DNA of 16,474 nucleotides. Source: M3007 sp044347755. GTDB lineage: Bacteria > Bacteroidota > Bacteroidia > Chitinophagales > Saprospiraceae. The translations under genes were made by a program, and so were the position numbers. The stretch is taken from the NCBI GenBank assembly GCA_044347755.1, contig JBIKUE010000104.1:1-16474 (forward strand). The letters are read 5' to 3'. The stretch's first letter is position 1. Every line of letters begins with the position of its first letter. The notes under the pieces are model-generated. The model was not told where the DNA came from. It searched no databases and saw only the letters and a list, made by a program, of their open reading frames with translations. Below, one piece after another: positions 1 through 7,304 of the stretch.

Positions 1-493
1 CATCTCTGGAAGGCCTTGTGGGCACAGTCCCGAGAACTCGGGACGAACCTCCGACTTTCCCGATATAAAATCGGGACATACAGAAACAAAAAAGGCCTCC
101 CATCTCTGGAAGGCCTTGTGGGCACAGTCCCGAGAACTCGGGACGAACCTCCGACTTTCCCGATGTAAAATCGGGACATACAGAAACAAAAAAGGCCTCC
201 CATCTCTGGAAGGCCTTGTGGGCACAGTCCCGAGAACTCGGGACGAACCTCCGACTTTCCCGATATAAAATCGGGACATACAGAAACAAAAAAGGCCTCC
301 CATCTCTGGAAGGCCTTGTGGGCACAGTCCCGAGAACTCGGGACGAACCTCCGACTTTCCCGATGTAAAATCGGGACATACAGAAACAAAAAAGGCCTCC
401 CATCTCTGGAAGGCCTTGTGGGCACAGTCCCGAGAACTCGGGACGAACCTCCGACTTTCCCGATATAAAATCGGGACATACAGAAACAAAAAA

Positions 494-623
494 GAGGCTG
501 TCTCACAAGTCGCTTTTTTATTTTTACCGCAAAGACGGAGTGACACAGAGAGCTTGAAAATCAACTGTTTATACCTCTTCTCCTCTCTGCCTCTGCGGTA
601 AAAATTACTTTTGAGACACCCTC
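494..623. mobile_element. 130-bp palindromic MITE-like element replacing one terminator stem in the array
   Basis: The ends are imperfect inverted repeats: GAGGCTGTCTCACAAGT on the left, and GAGGGTGTCTCAAAAGT when the right end is reverse-complemented. A second inverted pair lies inside (TTTTTACCGCAAAGACGGAG against TTTTTACCGCAGAGGCAGAG). Compared with intact units, the 22 bases from GGCC to GGCC of the terminator stem are missing. The flanking A6 and TTGTGGGC are intact, so the element sits exactly where the stem was. No ORF of transposase size and no target-site duplication are visible. On the minus strand the element is itself a large hairpin followed by T6, so it could still terminate transcription. 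A non-autonomous element mobilised in trans is the likely class; the partner is not in this window. Confidence 0.7.
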
Positions 624-795
624 TTGTGGGCACAGTCCCGAGAACTCGGGACGAACCTCCGACTTTCCCGATGTAAAATCGGGACATACAGAAACAAAAA
701 AGGCCTCCCATCTCTGGAAGGCCTTGTGGGCACAGTCCCGAGAACTCGGGACGAACCTCCGACTTTCCCGATATAAAATCGGGACATACAGAAAC

Positions 796-826
796 AAAAA
801 AGGCCTCCCATCTCTGGAAGGCCTTG
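796..826 (-). terminator. Rho-independent terminator directly behind tRNA-Val
   Basis: On the minus strand, AAGGCCTTCC, loop AGAGAT and GGGAGGCCTT form a 10-bp stem with one G-T pair, followed by a run of T. It starts one base after the tRNA discriminator. The same hairpin recurs in the tandem units around 94-117, 194-217, 294-317, 394-417 and 702-725. Confidence 0.8.
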
Positions 827-901
827 TGGGCACAGAAGGACTCGAACCTCCGACTTGCTGCTTGTAAGGCAGCCACTCTGAACCAACTGAGTTATGCGCC
901 C
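827..901 (-). tRNA. tRNA-Val (anticodon UAC)
   Basis: The minus strand folds as a full cloverleaf: acceptor GGGCGCA paired with TGTGCCC, D-stem ACTC/GAGT, anticodon stem GCTGC/GCAGC around loop CTTACAA (anticodon TAC), variable AAGTC, and T-stem GGAGG/CCTTC around loop TTCGAGT. The discriminator is A, and the next bases are CAA rather than CCA, so the CCA end would be added by nucleotidyltransferase. The gene is followed at once by a terminator hairpin and then by seven rearranged copies of its own 3' end. It is divergent from the TolC-family gene. Confidence 0.95.
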
Positions 902-919
902 TTTTGCGTTTAGCGGGTG

Positions 920-951
920 CAAATTTCTGATAAGTTTTTTTATCCACCAAA
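920..951 (-). promoter_or_regulatory. Candidate promoter of tRNA-Val
   Basis: The minus strand shows TTTG (948-951), 20 bases, then GAAATTTG (920-927), one mismatch from the Bacteroidota pattern TTTG-N~20-TAnnTTTG. The predicted start of transcription is about 12 bases upstream of the tRNA 5' end. This is pattern matching only. Confidence 0.4.
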
Positions 952-1033
952 TCTTTTTTCAGAAAAAAAATAAACACCTCAAAAATCCTGCTCAAAAGCA
1001 CAAAAACAGGTTCCTTTGGGGAGTTATTTCCTT

Positions 1034-2371
1034 ATGGCACTACGATTCTCTTCCATCCGGCACTCCATTTTCCTCCTTTTAGGGCTAACCCTGAACGTTA
1101 CGGGGTCATTCCTCCATGCCCAAAATCCGGCAGATCCTTTGCTCAGCCCGGAAGAAGCGGTACGTCTGGCGCTGGAATCCAATTATGATATCCGGATCGG
1201 CCAGGCAGATGCAGATATTGCACGCCTTAACAACACAAAAGGCAATGCCGGCATGTTGCCTACCGTGAATTTGGTGGTCAACGAAACGTTTACCCTCAGC
1301 ACCTTCCAGCAAAAACTGGCCAACGGCTCTGAATTTAATGAAGTTGGAGCACCTTTCAACAACGCCAATGCCGGCGTACAACTGAGCTGGACATTGTTCG
1401 ACGGGCGCAGGATGCATATTACCAAAAAACGCCTCGGTGAACTGGAAGCCCTGGGCCAGATCAACCTGCAAAATACCGTTCAGCAAACTGCCGCTGCCGT
1501 TCTGACCGCCTATTATGAGGTCGTACGCGGACGGATGCAGGAACGCGCCCTTGCGGAGGTGATCGTACTCAATGAAGAACGCCTGCGCATTGCCGAAGTG
1601 CGCCTTGCTTCTGGCTTTGCCGCCCAAACAGATGCCCTCCAGGCCCGGATAGACCTCAACCAACGTCGCGCCGACCTGATCCTGCAACAAGCTGCTACTG
1701 CCAATGCCAAACGTGCCCTCAACCGACTGCTCGTGCGCGCACCGGAAACAGCCTTCAGAGTGGATGAAACCCTGAACACGAACTTTTCTCCTGATCGCAA
1801 CGGAACGATCCAAAAGATCATGACCAACAACCCTACCCTGCTATCCCTGCAAAAGTCTGCCGAAGTAGCGGCGCTGGTAGTAGATGAAAACCGGACCCAA
1901 AACAAGCCGCGAATCACCGGCAACAGCCAACTGAATGCCGTGCGTTCCGATAACGGCGCGGGCTTCTTGCTCAACAATACCCAGGCCGGCCTTTCTGTAG
2001 GCGCCGGATTGGTTCTGCCCCTATACAACGGCGGCAATAACAAACGCCAGGTAGAAACTGCCCGCCTTGCCGCCCAGCAATCTAATCTGCGGATAGAAAA
2101 TCAGCGTACCGTACTGGAAACAGAACTGGACAACCAACTGGCGTTGTTTCAAAGCCAGCAGCAAATACTGAGTCTGGAAGAAGAAAATGTACGCATTGCC
2201 AGGGAAAACCTCACCGTGAGCACGGAACGTTTTCGCTTAGGCACTACCAATGGTCTGGAACCACAAATTGCCCAAAACACGCTGGAGCAGGCCCTGGCAC
2301 GCAGGGATCTGGTGTTGTTTAGTCTGAAATCTGCGGAAATCCGGTTGAAATTGTTGGCCGGGGAGTTGTAG
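1034..2371 (+). CDS. TolC family outer-membrane efflux protein
   Basis: This 445-residue protein is the usual length for an outer-membrane factor, the trimeric channel that carries substrates of inner-membrane pumps across the outer membrane. An N-terminal signal peptide (hydrophobic run IFLLLGLTLNVTGSFLHA) probably ends near HAQ. Next comes the family hallmark LSPEEAVRLALESNYDIRI, and two repeated halves of long amphipathic alpha-helix rich in Ala, Gln, Leu and Asn (the second half begins near NNPTLLSLQKSAEVAAL). The ATG at 1034 is chosen because it gives a clean signal peptide; a TTG at 1016 in the same frame would add six residues. GGGGAG at 1018-1023 could act as a ribosome binding site for the ATG. 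No membrane-fusion or RND/ABC pump gene is adjacent, so the partner pump must lie elsewhere and the substrate cannot be inferred. The family call is secure. Confidence 0.93.
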   Translation: MALRFSSIRHSIFLLLGLTLNVTGSFLHAQNPADPLLSPEEAVRLALESNYDIRIGQADADIARLNNTKGNAGMLPTVNLVVNETFTLSTFQQKLANGSEFNEVGAPFNNANAGVQLSWTLFDGRRMHITKKRLGELEALGQINLQNTVQQTAAAVLTAYYEVVRGRMQERALAEVIVLNEERLRIAEVRLASGFAAQTDALQARIDLNQRRADLILQQAATANAKRALNRLLVRAPETAFRVDETLNTNFSPDRNGTIQKIMTNNPTLLSLQKSAEVAALVVDENRTQNKPRITGNSQLNAVRSDNGAGFLLNNTQAGLSVGAGLVLPLYNGGNNKRQVETARLAAQQSNLRIENQRTVLETELDNQLALFQSQQQILSLEEENVRIARENLTVSTERFRLGTTNGLEPQIAQNTLEQALARRDLVLFSLKSAEIRLKLLAGEL

Positions 2372-2460
2372 GGAAAGGGGAGCAGAGGCGTTCGGTTGGA
2401 GGTTTTGAGGGTATCGTAGAGTAGGTTTCCCATACTACCTCATGTTACAAATTCAAAAAG

Positions 2461-2988
2461 ATGTCAAACTGGACCAGCAAAATACCATCTTTTCTTTGGA
2501 TTCCGATCATCATCGGAGCCATTGCGCTGTTTATTGGGGGCAGCTATGCCATTTTTTACGGATTCACCTTTGTGGAAGGATTCAGTTCCATCCTTTTACT
2601 GGTGCTGGGCTGGTTTGGCTTCCGGATTTGCCAGAGATCGGAAGATTTACACAAATACGGAGCGCTGGGCACAGCCGCCGGTATTACCTTTTTTGCTCTG
2701 ATGGGCATGGCCCTGGATCAGCCTGGCAACGTTTTGTACAATAAAGCGATAGAGTGCGTTTATTGCCCTGAAAACAGCGGCCTGGAAAGGGAATCTGTTA
2801 GCAGAGGGTTGCAAGGTGGAGGGGTGCAGGTTTCCCAAAAATTCGAGTGTATTGACCGGGAGGGCGGGGAGGTTGTACGCAGGATCAACATGTTTGAGTT
2901 GCTTGCCGTTCGTTTTGGCGAGTATGTGGTGATTGGGTATTTGTTGCTGGGTGTGAGCAGGGTGTATAGCAGGCTTTATGGGCCGTAG
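2461..2988 (+). CDS. Hypothetical four-helix membrane protein
   Basis: I do not recognise this 175-residue protein. Hydrophobic segments lie near residues 12-33, 40-56, 68-88 and 148-166, which suggests four membrane helices. A polar loop of about 60 residues (roughly 89-147) separates the third and fourth. This loop contains CVYC (Cys99, Cys102) and a third cysteine at Cys130, which could form a disulfide or a metal site if the loop is periplasmic; that is inference. It starts 89 bases after the TolC-family stop on the same strand, so co-transcription is possible. Its stop is 10 bases before a palindromic element that separates it from the convergent OstA-like gene. Frame openness and membrane-like composition support a real gene; the function is unknown. 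Confidence 0.65.
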   Translation: MSNWTSKIPSFLWIPIIIGAIALFIGGSYAIFYGFTFVEGFSSILLLVLGWFGFRICQRSEDLHKYGALGTAAGITFFALMGMALDQPGNVLYNKAIECVYCPENSGLERESVSRGLQGGGVQVSQKFECIDREGGEVVRRINMFELLAVRFGEYVVIGYLLLGVSRVYSRLYGP

Positions 2989-2998
2989 GGGGGGATAT

Positions 2999-3164
2999 GT
3001 TTCCCGAAGATTTACGCAGATGGACCGCAGATGTACGCAGAAGACGTTCGGCCTGGCATTTCGAAGGATTTAAAAAATGCTGTCTTGGCTTGTTAAGTAA
3101 ATTCCAATACCAAGCCGAACGCCCTCTGCGTAAATCTGCGGGAAAACACATACTTCGGGAAAAC
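2999..3164. repeat. 166-bp palindromic repeat element between convergent genes
   Basis: The ends are GTTTCCCGAAG (2999-3009) and CTTCGGGAAAAC (3153-3164), which are inverted. Inside are further paired arms: ATTTACGCAGATGG with CTCTGCGTAAAT, and ACGTTCGGCCTGGCATT with the complement of GGCGTTCGGCTTGGTATT. The right arm has about 14 extra bases near its end. There is no coding potential beyond shadow frames. The long hairpin could serve as a bidirectional terminator for the two genes that converge on it. The ACGCAGAT-type interior resembles repeated intergenic sequences I recall from Bacteroidota genomes, but a genome-wide comparison is needed to call it a family. Confidence 0.72.
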
Positions 3165-3184
3165 AAACCCTGCAGAAAACCAAT

Positions 3185-5080
3185 TCACAAATCCTCCACC
3201 TTCCTCGGCCGCCGCACCTGCTCCCAGAAGAACCCTTCCAGTTTTTTGGTTTCCTTGCCGGCCTCTTTCATCGGAATAAATTTACCGCTGGGCTTCTGGT
3301 AAAATTTGATACTCTCTACCTTGTTATCCCCAAAAAACAGGCGCATTTCCGAACACGCCGTTTCATTCAACCCGATGTAGGCTTTATTGTCGTCCACCGC
3401 ATAATACAGCGCCTGAGCATTGCCCTCCACCAGCATCTCCCGGGCTTCATCGTCGCGGAAGAAAACGGTGGAGTATTTACCCCGAATCTGATTGAACAGG
3501 ATCCCGTCTTCCGAATTCACCACCAGCGCATTTTGCCGAAGCCAAAGCCGGTCCAGTTTTTTGTTTTTTAACAACATCCGGATGGTATCGCCGGAAAACT
3601 GGGAGGTGTCCGACCAGATTACAGGCTGGTTATTAATTCGGTAGAACCAAAAAATGGAATCAGCGCTGCTAAACGTGAGCGAATCGCAGGCAGCCTGCAG
3701 ATCACTTTTGAAAATCCTGACATCGCGGTGTGCATACAATTGCCGCACATCACTGGCAGAATCCGGCTTAAAAGAAGTGAGCGTATCGGCACTCATGAAT
3801 AATGTGTCACGGTCAATCAAACTCTTCATCATGGGCCGTCCACCTGCTCCTTCCGGGCCAAACCCACCAAAGGCATTGAGGTACTGTGATTTTTTGTTGT
3901 AATCCATACGCCACGACAACACCGTGTAATCGCTGGAGGTATCCTGCCACGACACACTTCCCAGGGCCACCCCGTTGCCCAGCACATCGTTGAAATCCAG
4001 TGAATCGGCCTCAATGATATTGGGCGGGTCGCTTACGCGTCCGCGTCCGGTGAGCTGGTAGCTTTTATTCTTACTGTCATACCGGATTTCACTGCCCTGA
4101 ATATCCCGGATACTATCCCGAAAATGCGCACTGCCACGAAGAATGGTTTTTTCTGTTTCCGAATTGAACCGGATCACTTCGGCGTCGGCAACTTCGCCTT
4201 TTTTAGGATCTTCAATATGCGCGTCTCCTTCCAGGGTATAATCCTTCAAATTTCCTTCATAACGCATTTTACGGGCCCGACCCAGCTGCCCGTCCTTTTC
4301 ATATTGCGGATTTTGGTCAAACTCCGCAAAGTCGTTTTCCATATCGTAAAAGCCACTTTCCGTATAGATTTTGCTGCCCCGCTGACTAATCAGGGTAGGC
4401 GCCACAAACCTCACCAACTGGGCTTCCGTATTGAACGTCATGGTATCGGTTCGCATGGTAAACTCCGGGTCTGTAACCACCACATTGCCCTTCAGGAGCA
4501 CTTCTTTTTGATCTACCAAATAGGTGCCACGCCTGCTCACTACCTGACTTTTACCATTAGTCATGGTACCACCGGTGGTGTAGGTGGCTATTTTGTTGCC
4601 GGTATCGTACCGAAGTCTTTCGGTAAACAACTGTTGTTTGCCATTCACCAGCACCACCTTGTTAAACAGGTCGCTGATTTTAGTCGCCGCGTCGTAGTGG
4701 GCAGAATCGGCAAATGCCTTGACGGTATCCCCTTGTGCAATCACCACATTGCCGCGCAAAATGGCAAAATCCTTATCCAAAACCGCTGTATCGCAGTAAA
4801 TCAGGGTGTTTTCCTGCCGCATGCGCACCGTACCGCTCAGCTTCTGGATTTCACGACCGTTTTTGAGAAAATATTCAATAACAGCTGCGGTTTCAATTTT
4901 GAGTTTTTGGGTATCGGAGACGGTGGACGGTGGCCGGCCTACGGTGGACGGTGGTTGGGAGGGTTGATTGGTGATTTTGGAGGGCTGTGCAGCCGGGTTT
5001 TGGGCCGAAAGCAAAACAGTGGCTGCCAGCAACGCAAACGCAACTAAAAGTGTTTGTATGAAAAAATCTTGTGGTTTCAA
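3185..5080 (-). CDS. OstA-like LPS/organic-solvent-tolerance protein (LptA/LptD N-domain type)
   Basis: This 631-residue exported protein has a signal peptide (FFIQTLLVAFALLAATVLLSA, cleavage near SAQ) and a long series of short beta-strand repeats of the OstA/LptA type. Examples are LSGTVRMRQENTLIYCDTAVLD, LRGNVVIAQGDTVKAFADSAHYD and LKGNVVVTDPEFTMRTDTMTFN. The G-x-V pattern recurs at roughly 20-40 residue spacing up to about residue 380, as expected of a beta-jellyroll that binds LPS in the periplasm. The Bacteroidota OstA-like branch is longer than LptA and lacks the LptD barrel; length and content fit that branch. Residues 43-57 (PPSTVGRPPSTVSDT) are encoded by a heptamer repeat also found in intergenic DNA here. 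The gene is divergent from parE and has a good promoter match upstream. Its role in LPS transport is inferred from the family. Confidence 0.85.
   Translation of the reverse strand: MKPQDFFIQTLLVAFALLAATVLLSAQNPAAQPSKITNQPSQPPSTVGRPPSTVSDTQKLKIETAAVIEYFLKNGREIQKLSGTVRMRQENTLIYCDTAVLDKDFAILRGNVVIAQGDTVKAFADSAHYDAATKISDLFNKVVLVNGKQQLFTERLRYDTGNKIATYTTGGTMTNGKSQVVSRRGTYLVDQKEVLLKGNVVVTDPEFTMRTDTMTFNTEAQLVRFVAPTLISQRGSKIYTESGFYDMENDFAEFDQNPQYEKDGQLGRARKMRYEGNLKDYTLEGDAHIEDPKKGEVADAEVIRFNSETEKTILRGSAHFRDSIRDIQGSEIRYDSKNKSYQLTGRGRVSDPPNIIEADSLDFNDVLGNGVALGSVSWQDTSSDYTVLSWRMDYNKKSQYLNAFGGFGPEGAGGRPMMKSLIDRDTLFMSADTLTSFKPDSASDVRQLYAHRDVRIFKSDLQAACDSLTFSSADSIFWFYRINNQPVIWSDTSQFSGDTIRMLLKNKKLDRLWLRQNALVVNSEDGILFNQIRGKYSTVFFRDDEAREMLVEGNAQALYYAVDDNKAYIGLNETACSEMRLFFGDNKVESIKFYQKPSGKFIPMKEAGKETKKLEGFFWEQVRRPRKVEDL
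4920..4954. repeat. Heptamer repeat (five units) inside the OstA-like coding region
   Basis: Five consecutive heptamers on the plus strand read ACGGTGG, ACGGTGG, CCGGCCT, ACGGTGG, ACGGTGG (35 bp). Related arrays occur at 7805-7818 and 8073-8107 outside genes. On the coding (minus) strand it supplies PPSTVGRPPSTV just after the signal peptide without breaking the frame. Confidence 0.85.
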
Positions 5081-5149
5081 TAGATCGTTTGTTGTTGGAT
5101 TTTACCGCTAGCTTGGCAACAAGCAGATGAAGACCAATGGTAAAGAACG

Positions 5150-5180
5150 CAAAGGTATAAGCATGAGTTGCCCGGTACAA
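5150..5180 (-). promoter_or_regulatory. Promoter of the OstA-like gene
   Basis: On the minus strand, TTG (5178-5180), 20 bases, then TACCTTTG (5150-5157) match the Bacteroidota consensus TTTG-N~20-TAnnTTTG well. The predicted transcript starts near 5143 and has a leader of about 60 bases before the ATG at 5080. Confidence 0.6.
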
Positions 5181-5209
5181 GAAAAGTTATTTCGATAAAT
5201 AAAATACAA

Positions 5210-5244
5210 TTTGTTTTAAACACAAAACATTTGTTTTATTTTTG
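5210..5244 (+). promoter_or_regulatory. Candidate promoter of parE
   Basis: TTTG (5210-5213), 23 bases, then TATTTTTG (5237-5244) fit the Bacteroidota promoter pattern with a slightly long spacer. A start of transcription near 5251 would exclude a TTG at 5242 as start codon and leave about 130 bases before the ATG at 5380. It is divergent from and adjacent to the OstA promoter. Confidence 0.45.
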
Positions 5245-5379
5245 CCCGATATTACATCATCACCACAAAACTCCGTTACTTTGGGCGCAAATATTAAATC
5301 ATCCAAGTCAGAAAGCAAAACCAAACCAACGGCTCCACCACCGCTGGCCGGAAAGGCTGGCAAACCATCCAAACCGGAT

Positions 5380-7281
5380 ATGCAAGAAGTTAAATATACC
5401 GAAGATGAGATTAAGTCGCTCGACTGGCGGGAACACATCCGCCTGCGCCCGGGCATGTACATTGGTAAACTAGGCGACGGATCCAGTCCTGATGATGGCA
5501 TTTATGTGCTGATGAAAGAGGTGCTGGATAACTGTATTGATGAATATGCCATGGGGTACGGCAAGGTTATAGACATTACCCTGAATGAAAATGGCTGCAC
5601 TGTGCGCGATTTCGGGCGGGGTATTCCGCTCGGTAAAGTAGTAGATGTGGTGTCCAAGATCAATACCGGCGCCAAATACGATAGCAAGGCGTTTAAAAAA
5701 TCTGTTGGCTTGAACGGGGTGGGTACGAAGGCTGTAAACGCCCTTTCGGAATATTTCAAGGTAACTGCCGTTCGCGACGGGCAGATGAAATCCGCCGAAT
5801 TCAACTTCGGCAACCTGAAGAAAGAGAGCAAAATTGAGCCTTCCAAAGAGGAAAATGGCACGCTGGTGGAATTCAAGCCGGACAATGGCCTTTTCCGCAA
5901 TTACCGCTGGCTACCGGAATATATAGAGCAAAAACTCTGGGACTATGCCTACCTGAATGCCGGATTGAAAATCAACTTCAACGGAAAATCATTCTTGTCC
6001 AGGAACGGATTGTTCGACCTGCTGGAGAAAAAAACCGGTCAGGAAGCTACCCGTTACCCCATTATTCACCTGCGCGGCGAAGATGTAGAAATCGCCATGA
6101 CCCACGGCAATCACTATGGAGAACAAATTTACTCCTTCGTGAACGGGCAAAACACCACCCAGGGCGGCACCCACCTCAATGCTTTCCGAGAGGCGCTGGT
6201 GAAAGTGGTGCGCACCCACTTCAAAAAAGAATTCGACGCCAAAGATATTCGGGAGAGCATTATTGCCGCAGTGGCCGTACGCGTGGAAGATCCCATGTTC
6301 GAAAGTCAGACAAAGACCCGACTGGGCTCTGAACGTATGGCGCCGGATGGTCCTGCGGTCCGCACGTTTATGTCGGACTTCCTGTCTAAGGAACTCGACA
6401 ACTTCCTGCACAAAAACCCGGAAGTAGCCAAGGAGCTACTCAAACGCATCCAGCAAAGCGAACGTGAGCGCAAAGAGATCTCAGAGGTAAAAAAACTGGC
6501 TAACCAACGCGCCAAAGCAGCTAATATCCACAACAAAAAACTGCGCGACTGTCGCTACCACCTCAATGAAAAAGGCCCGGAAGAGGTGCGCCTGGCCACT
6601 ACCGTATTCATTACCGAGGGTGACTCGGCCAGTGGTTCCATCACCAAGTCCAGAAATACCGATACTCAGGCCGTATTCAGCTTGCGGGGTAAGCCGCTCA
6701 ACTGTTATGGTCTGACCAAAAAGATCGTGTACCAGAATGAGGAATTCAACCTGCTTCAGCACGCGCTGAACATTGAAGACTCTTTGGACGATCTACGCTA
6801 CAACCGCATCGTTATTGCCACAGATGCCGACGTAGACGGGATGCACATCCGTTTGTTGATGCTCACTTTTTTCCTGCAGTTTTTTCCGGATGTAGTGCGC
6901 AATGGCCATTTGTACATCCTGGACACCCCGCTGTTCCGGGTGCGTGATAAGCAGCATACCTACTATTGTTATTCAGAAACGGAGAAACAGGCAGCCATTA
7001 AAAAACTCCGCGGCAAACCGGAAATCACCCGATTCAAAGGTTTGGGTGAAATCAGTCCTAACGAATTTGGGGCCTTCATTGGAGAGGATATCCGGCTGGA
7101 TCCGGTGTTCCTGCCGGAAGATACCAATCTGGACCACGTACTGGATTACTATATGGGCAAAAACACGCCGGAGCGTCAGGAGTTTATCATAGATAATCTG
7201 CGGGTAGAGCTGGATATTATTGAAGCAGAAGAAGAAGTGCCGGCGGCGGAAGTTCTTGAAACATCCGAGGCGCCGGCTTGA
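5380..7281 (+). CDS. parE: DNA topoisomerase IV subunit B (ParE)
   Basis: This is the ATPase subunit of topoisomerase IV, which with ParC decatenates chromosomes after replication. Numbered from the chosen ATG (633 residues): GHKL ATP-binding motifs ExxxN at Glu47-Asn51 (EVLDN), DFGRG at 77-81 and GLNGVGTK at 110-117; the transducer QTK loop in FESQTKTRLGS; TOPRIM EGDSASGS with Glu413; and metal-binding DADVD at Asp482, Asp484 and Asp486. The C-terminus (RFKGLGEISPNEFG onward) is complete. The opening KYTEDEIKSLDWREHIRLRPG and the KLGDGSSPDDGIYVLMKEV segment match Bacteroidota ParE rather than GyrB. The frame is open for 46 codons upstream, to a TTG at 5242 and with another TTG at 5281. That lysine/proline-rich stretch lacks family conservation and the promoter overlaps it, so ATG 5380 is preferred with some doubt. 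Confidence 0.92.
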   Translation: MQEVKYTEDEIKSLDWREHIRLRPGMYIGKLGDGSSPDDGIYVLMKEVLDNCIDEYAMGYGKVIDITLNENGCTVRDFGRGIPLGKVVDVVSKINTGAKYDSKAFKKSVGLNGVGTKAVNALSEYFKVTAVRDGQMKSAEFNFGNLKKESKIEPSKEENGTLVEFKPDNGLFRNYRWLPEYIEQKLWDYAYLNAGLKINFNGKSFLSRNGLFDLLEKKTGQEATRYPIIHLRGEDVEIAMTHGNHYGEQIYSFVNGQNTTQGGTHLNAFREALVKVVRTHFKKEFDAKDIRESIIAAVAVRVEDPMFESQTKTRLGSERMAPDGPAVRTFMSDFLSKELDNFLHKNPEVAKELLKRIQQSERERKEISEVKKLANQRAKAANIHNKKLRDCRYHLNEKGPEEVRLATTVFITEGDSASGSITKSRNTDTQAVFSLRGKPLNCYGLTKKIVYQNEEFNLLQHALNIEDSLDDLRYNRIVIATDADVDGMHIRLLMLTFFLQFFPDVVRNGHLYILDTPLFRVRDKQHTYYCYSETEKQAAIKKLRGKPEITRFKGLGEISPNEFGAFIGEDIRLDPVFLPEDTNLDHVLDYYMGKNTPERQEFIIDNLRVELDIIEAEEEVPAAEVLETSEAPA

Positions 7282-7304
7282 TCCACTTATTTGACTGAAA
7301 CAGG

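Larger units (their letters stand above)
1..826 (-). repeat. Tandem array of 100-bp units made of tRNA-Val 3'-end pieces plus terminator hairpins
   Basis: Seven near-identical units start at 18, 118, 218, 318, 418, 626 and 726 (first base of GTGGGCACAG), and the eighth position in register, 826, is the 3' end of the real tRNA-Val gene. Read on the minus strand, each unit has four parts: a terminator-like hairpin (AAGGCCTTCC / GGGAGGCCTT, then T6), a spacer with hairpin TCCCGAT-ATCGGGA, the tRNA variable/T-arm segment AAGTCGGAGGTTCG, and hairpin TCCCGAG-CTCGGGA leading into the tRNA acceptor end CTGTGCCCAC. Relative to the tRNA, 7 bp of the T-arm (AGTCCTT) is replaced by the 16-bp hairpin, so no T-stem can form. 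Unit length is exactly 100 bp, except that 418 to 626 is 208 bp because a palindromic element replaces one terminator stem. The array runs off the left edge, so the copy number is a minimum. A unit length not divisible by 3 rotates the reading frame, so protein coding is unlikely. Confidence 0.93.

Noticed and set aside
18..735. The seven tRNA-tail copies as separate tRNA genes
   Set aside because: Each lacks the acceptor 5' half, D-arm and anticodon arm, and its T-stem is broken by a hairpin, so none can be a functional tRNA.
1..826. CRISPR array
   Set aside because: The 100-bp units are contiguous and near-identical with no variable spacers, and no cas gene is nearby. They are tRNA-tail repeats.
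561..1001. Long minus-strand open frames (146 and 105 aa) across the repeat array and tRNA
   Set aside because: They run through the tRNA gene and a palindrome. The 100-bp unit shifts the frame from copy to copy, so no stable protein is encoded.
4124..5047. 307-aa plus-strand open frame
   Set aside because: It is the antisense shadow of the OstA-like gene, with no start signal or recognisable motif; the minus-strand frame has a signal peptide and family repeats.
5242..5379. N-terminal extension of ParE from TTG 5242
   Set aside because: The added 46 residues are low-complexity Lys/Pro/Ser, the predicted -7 box overlaps the TTG, and ParE family similarity starts right at the ATG 5380. The start remains somewhat uncertain.
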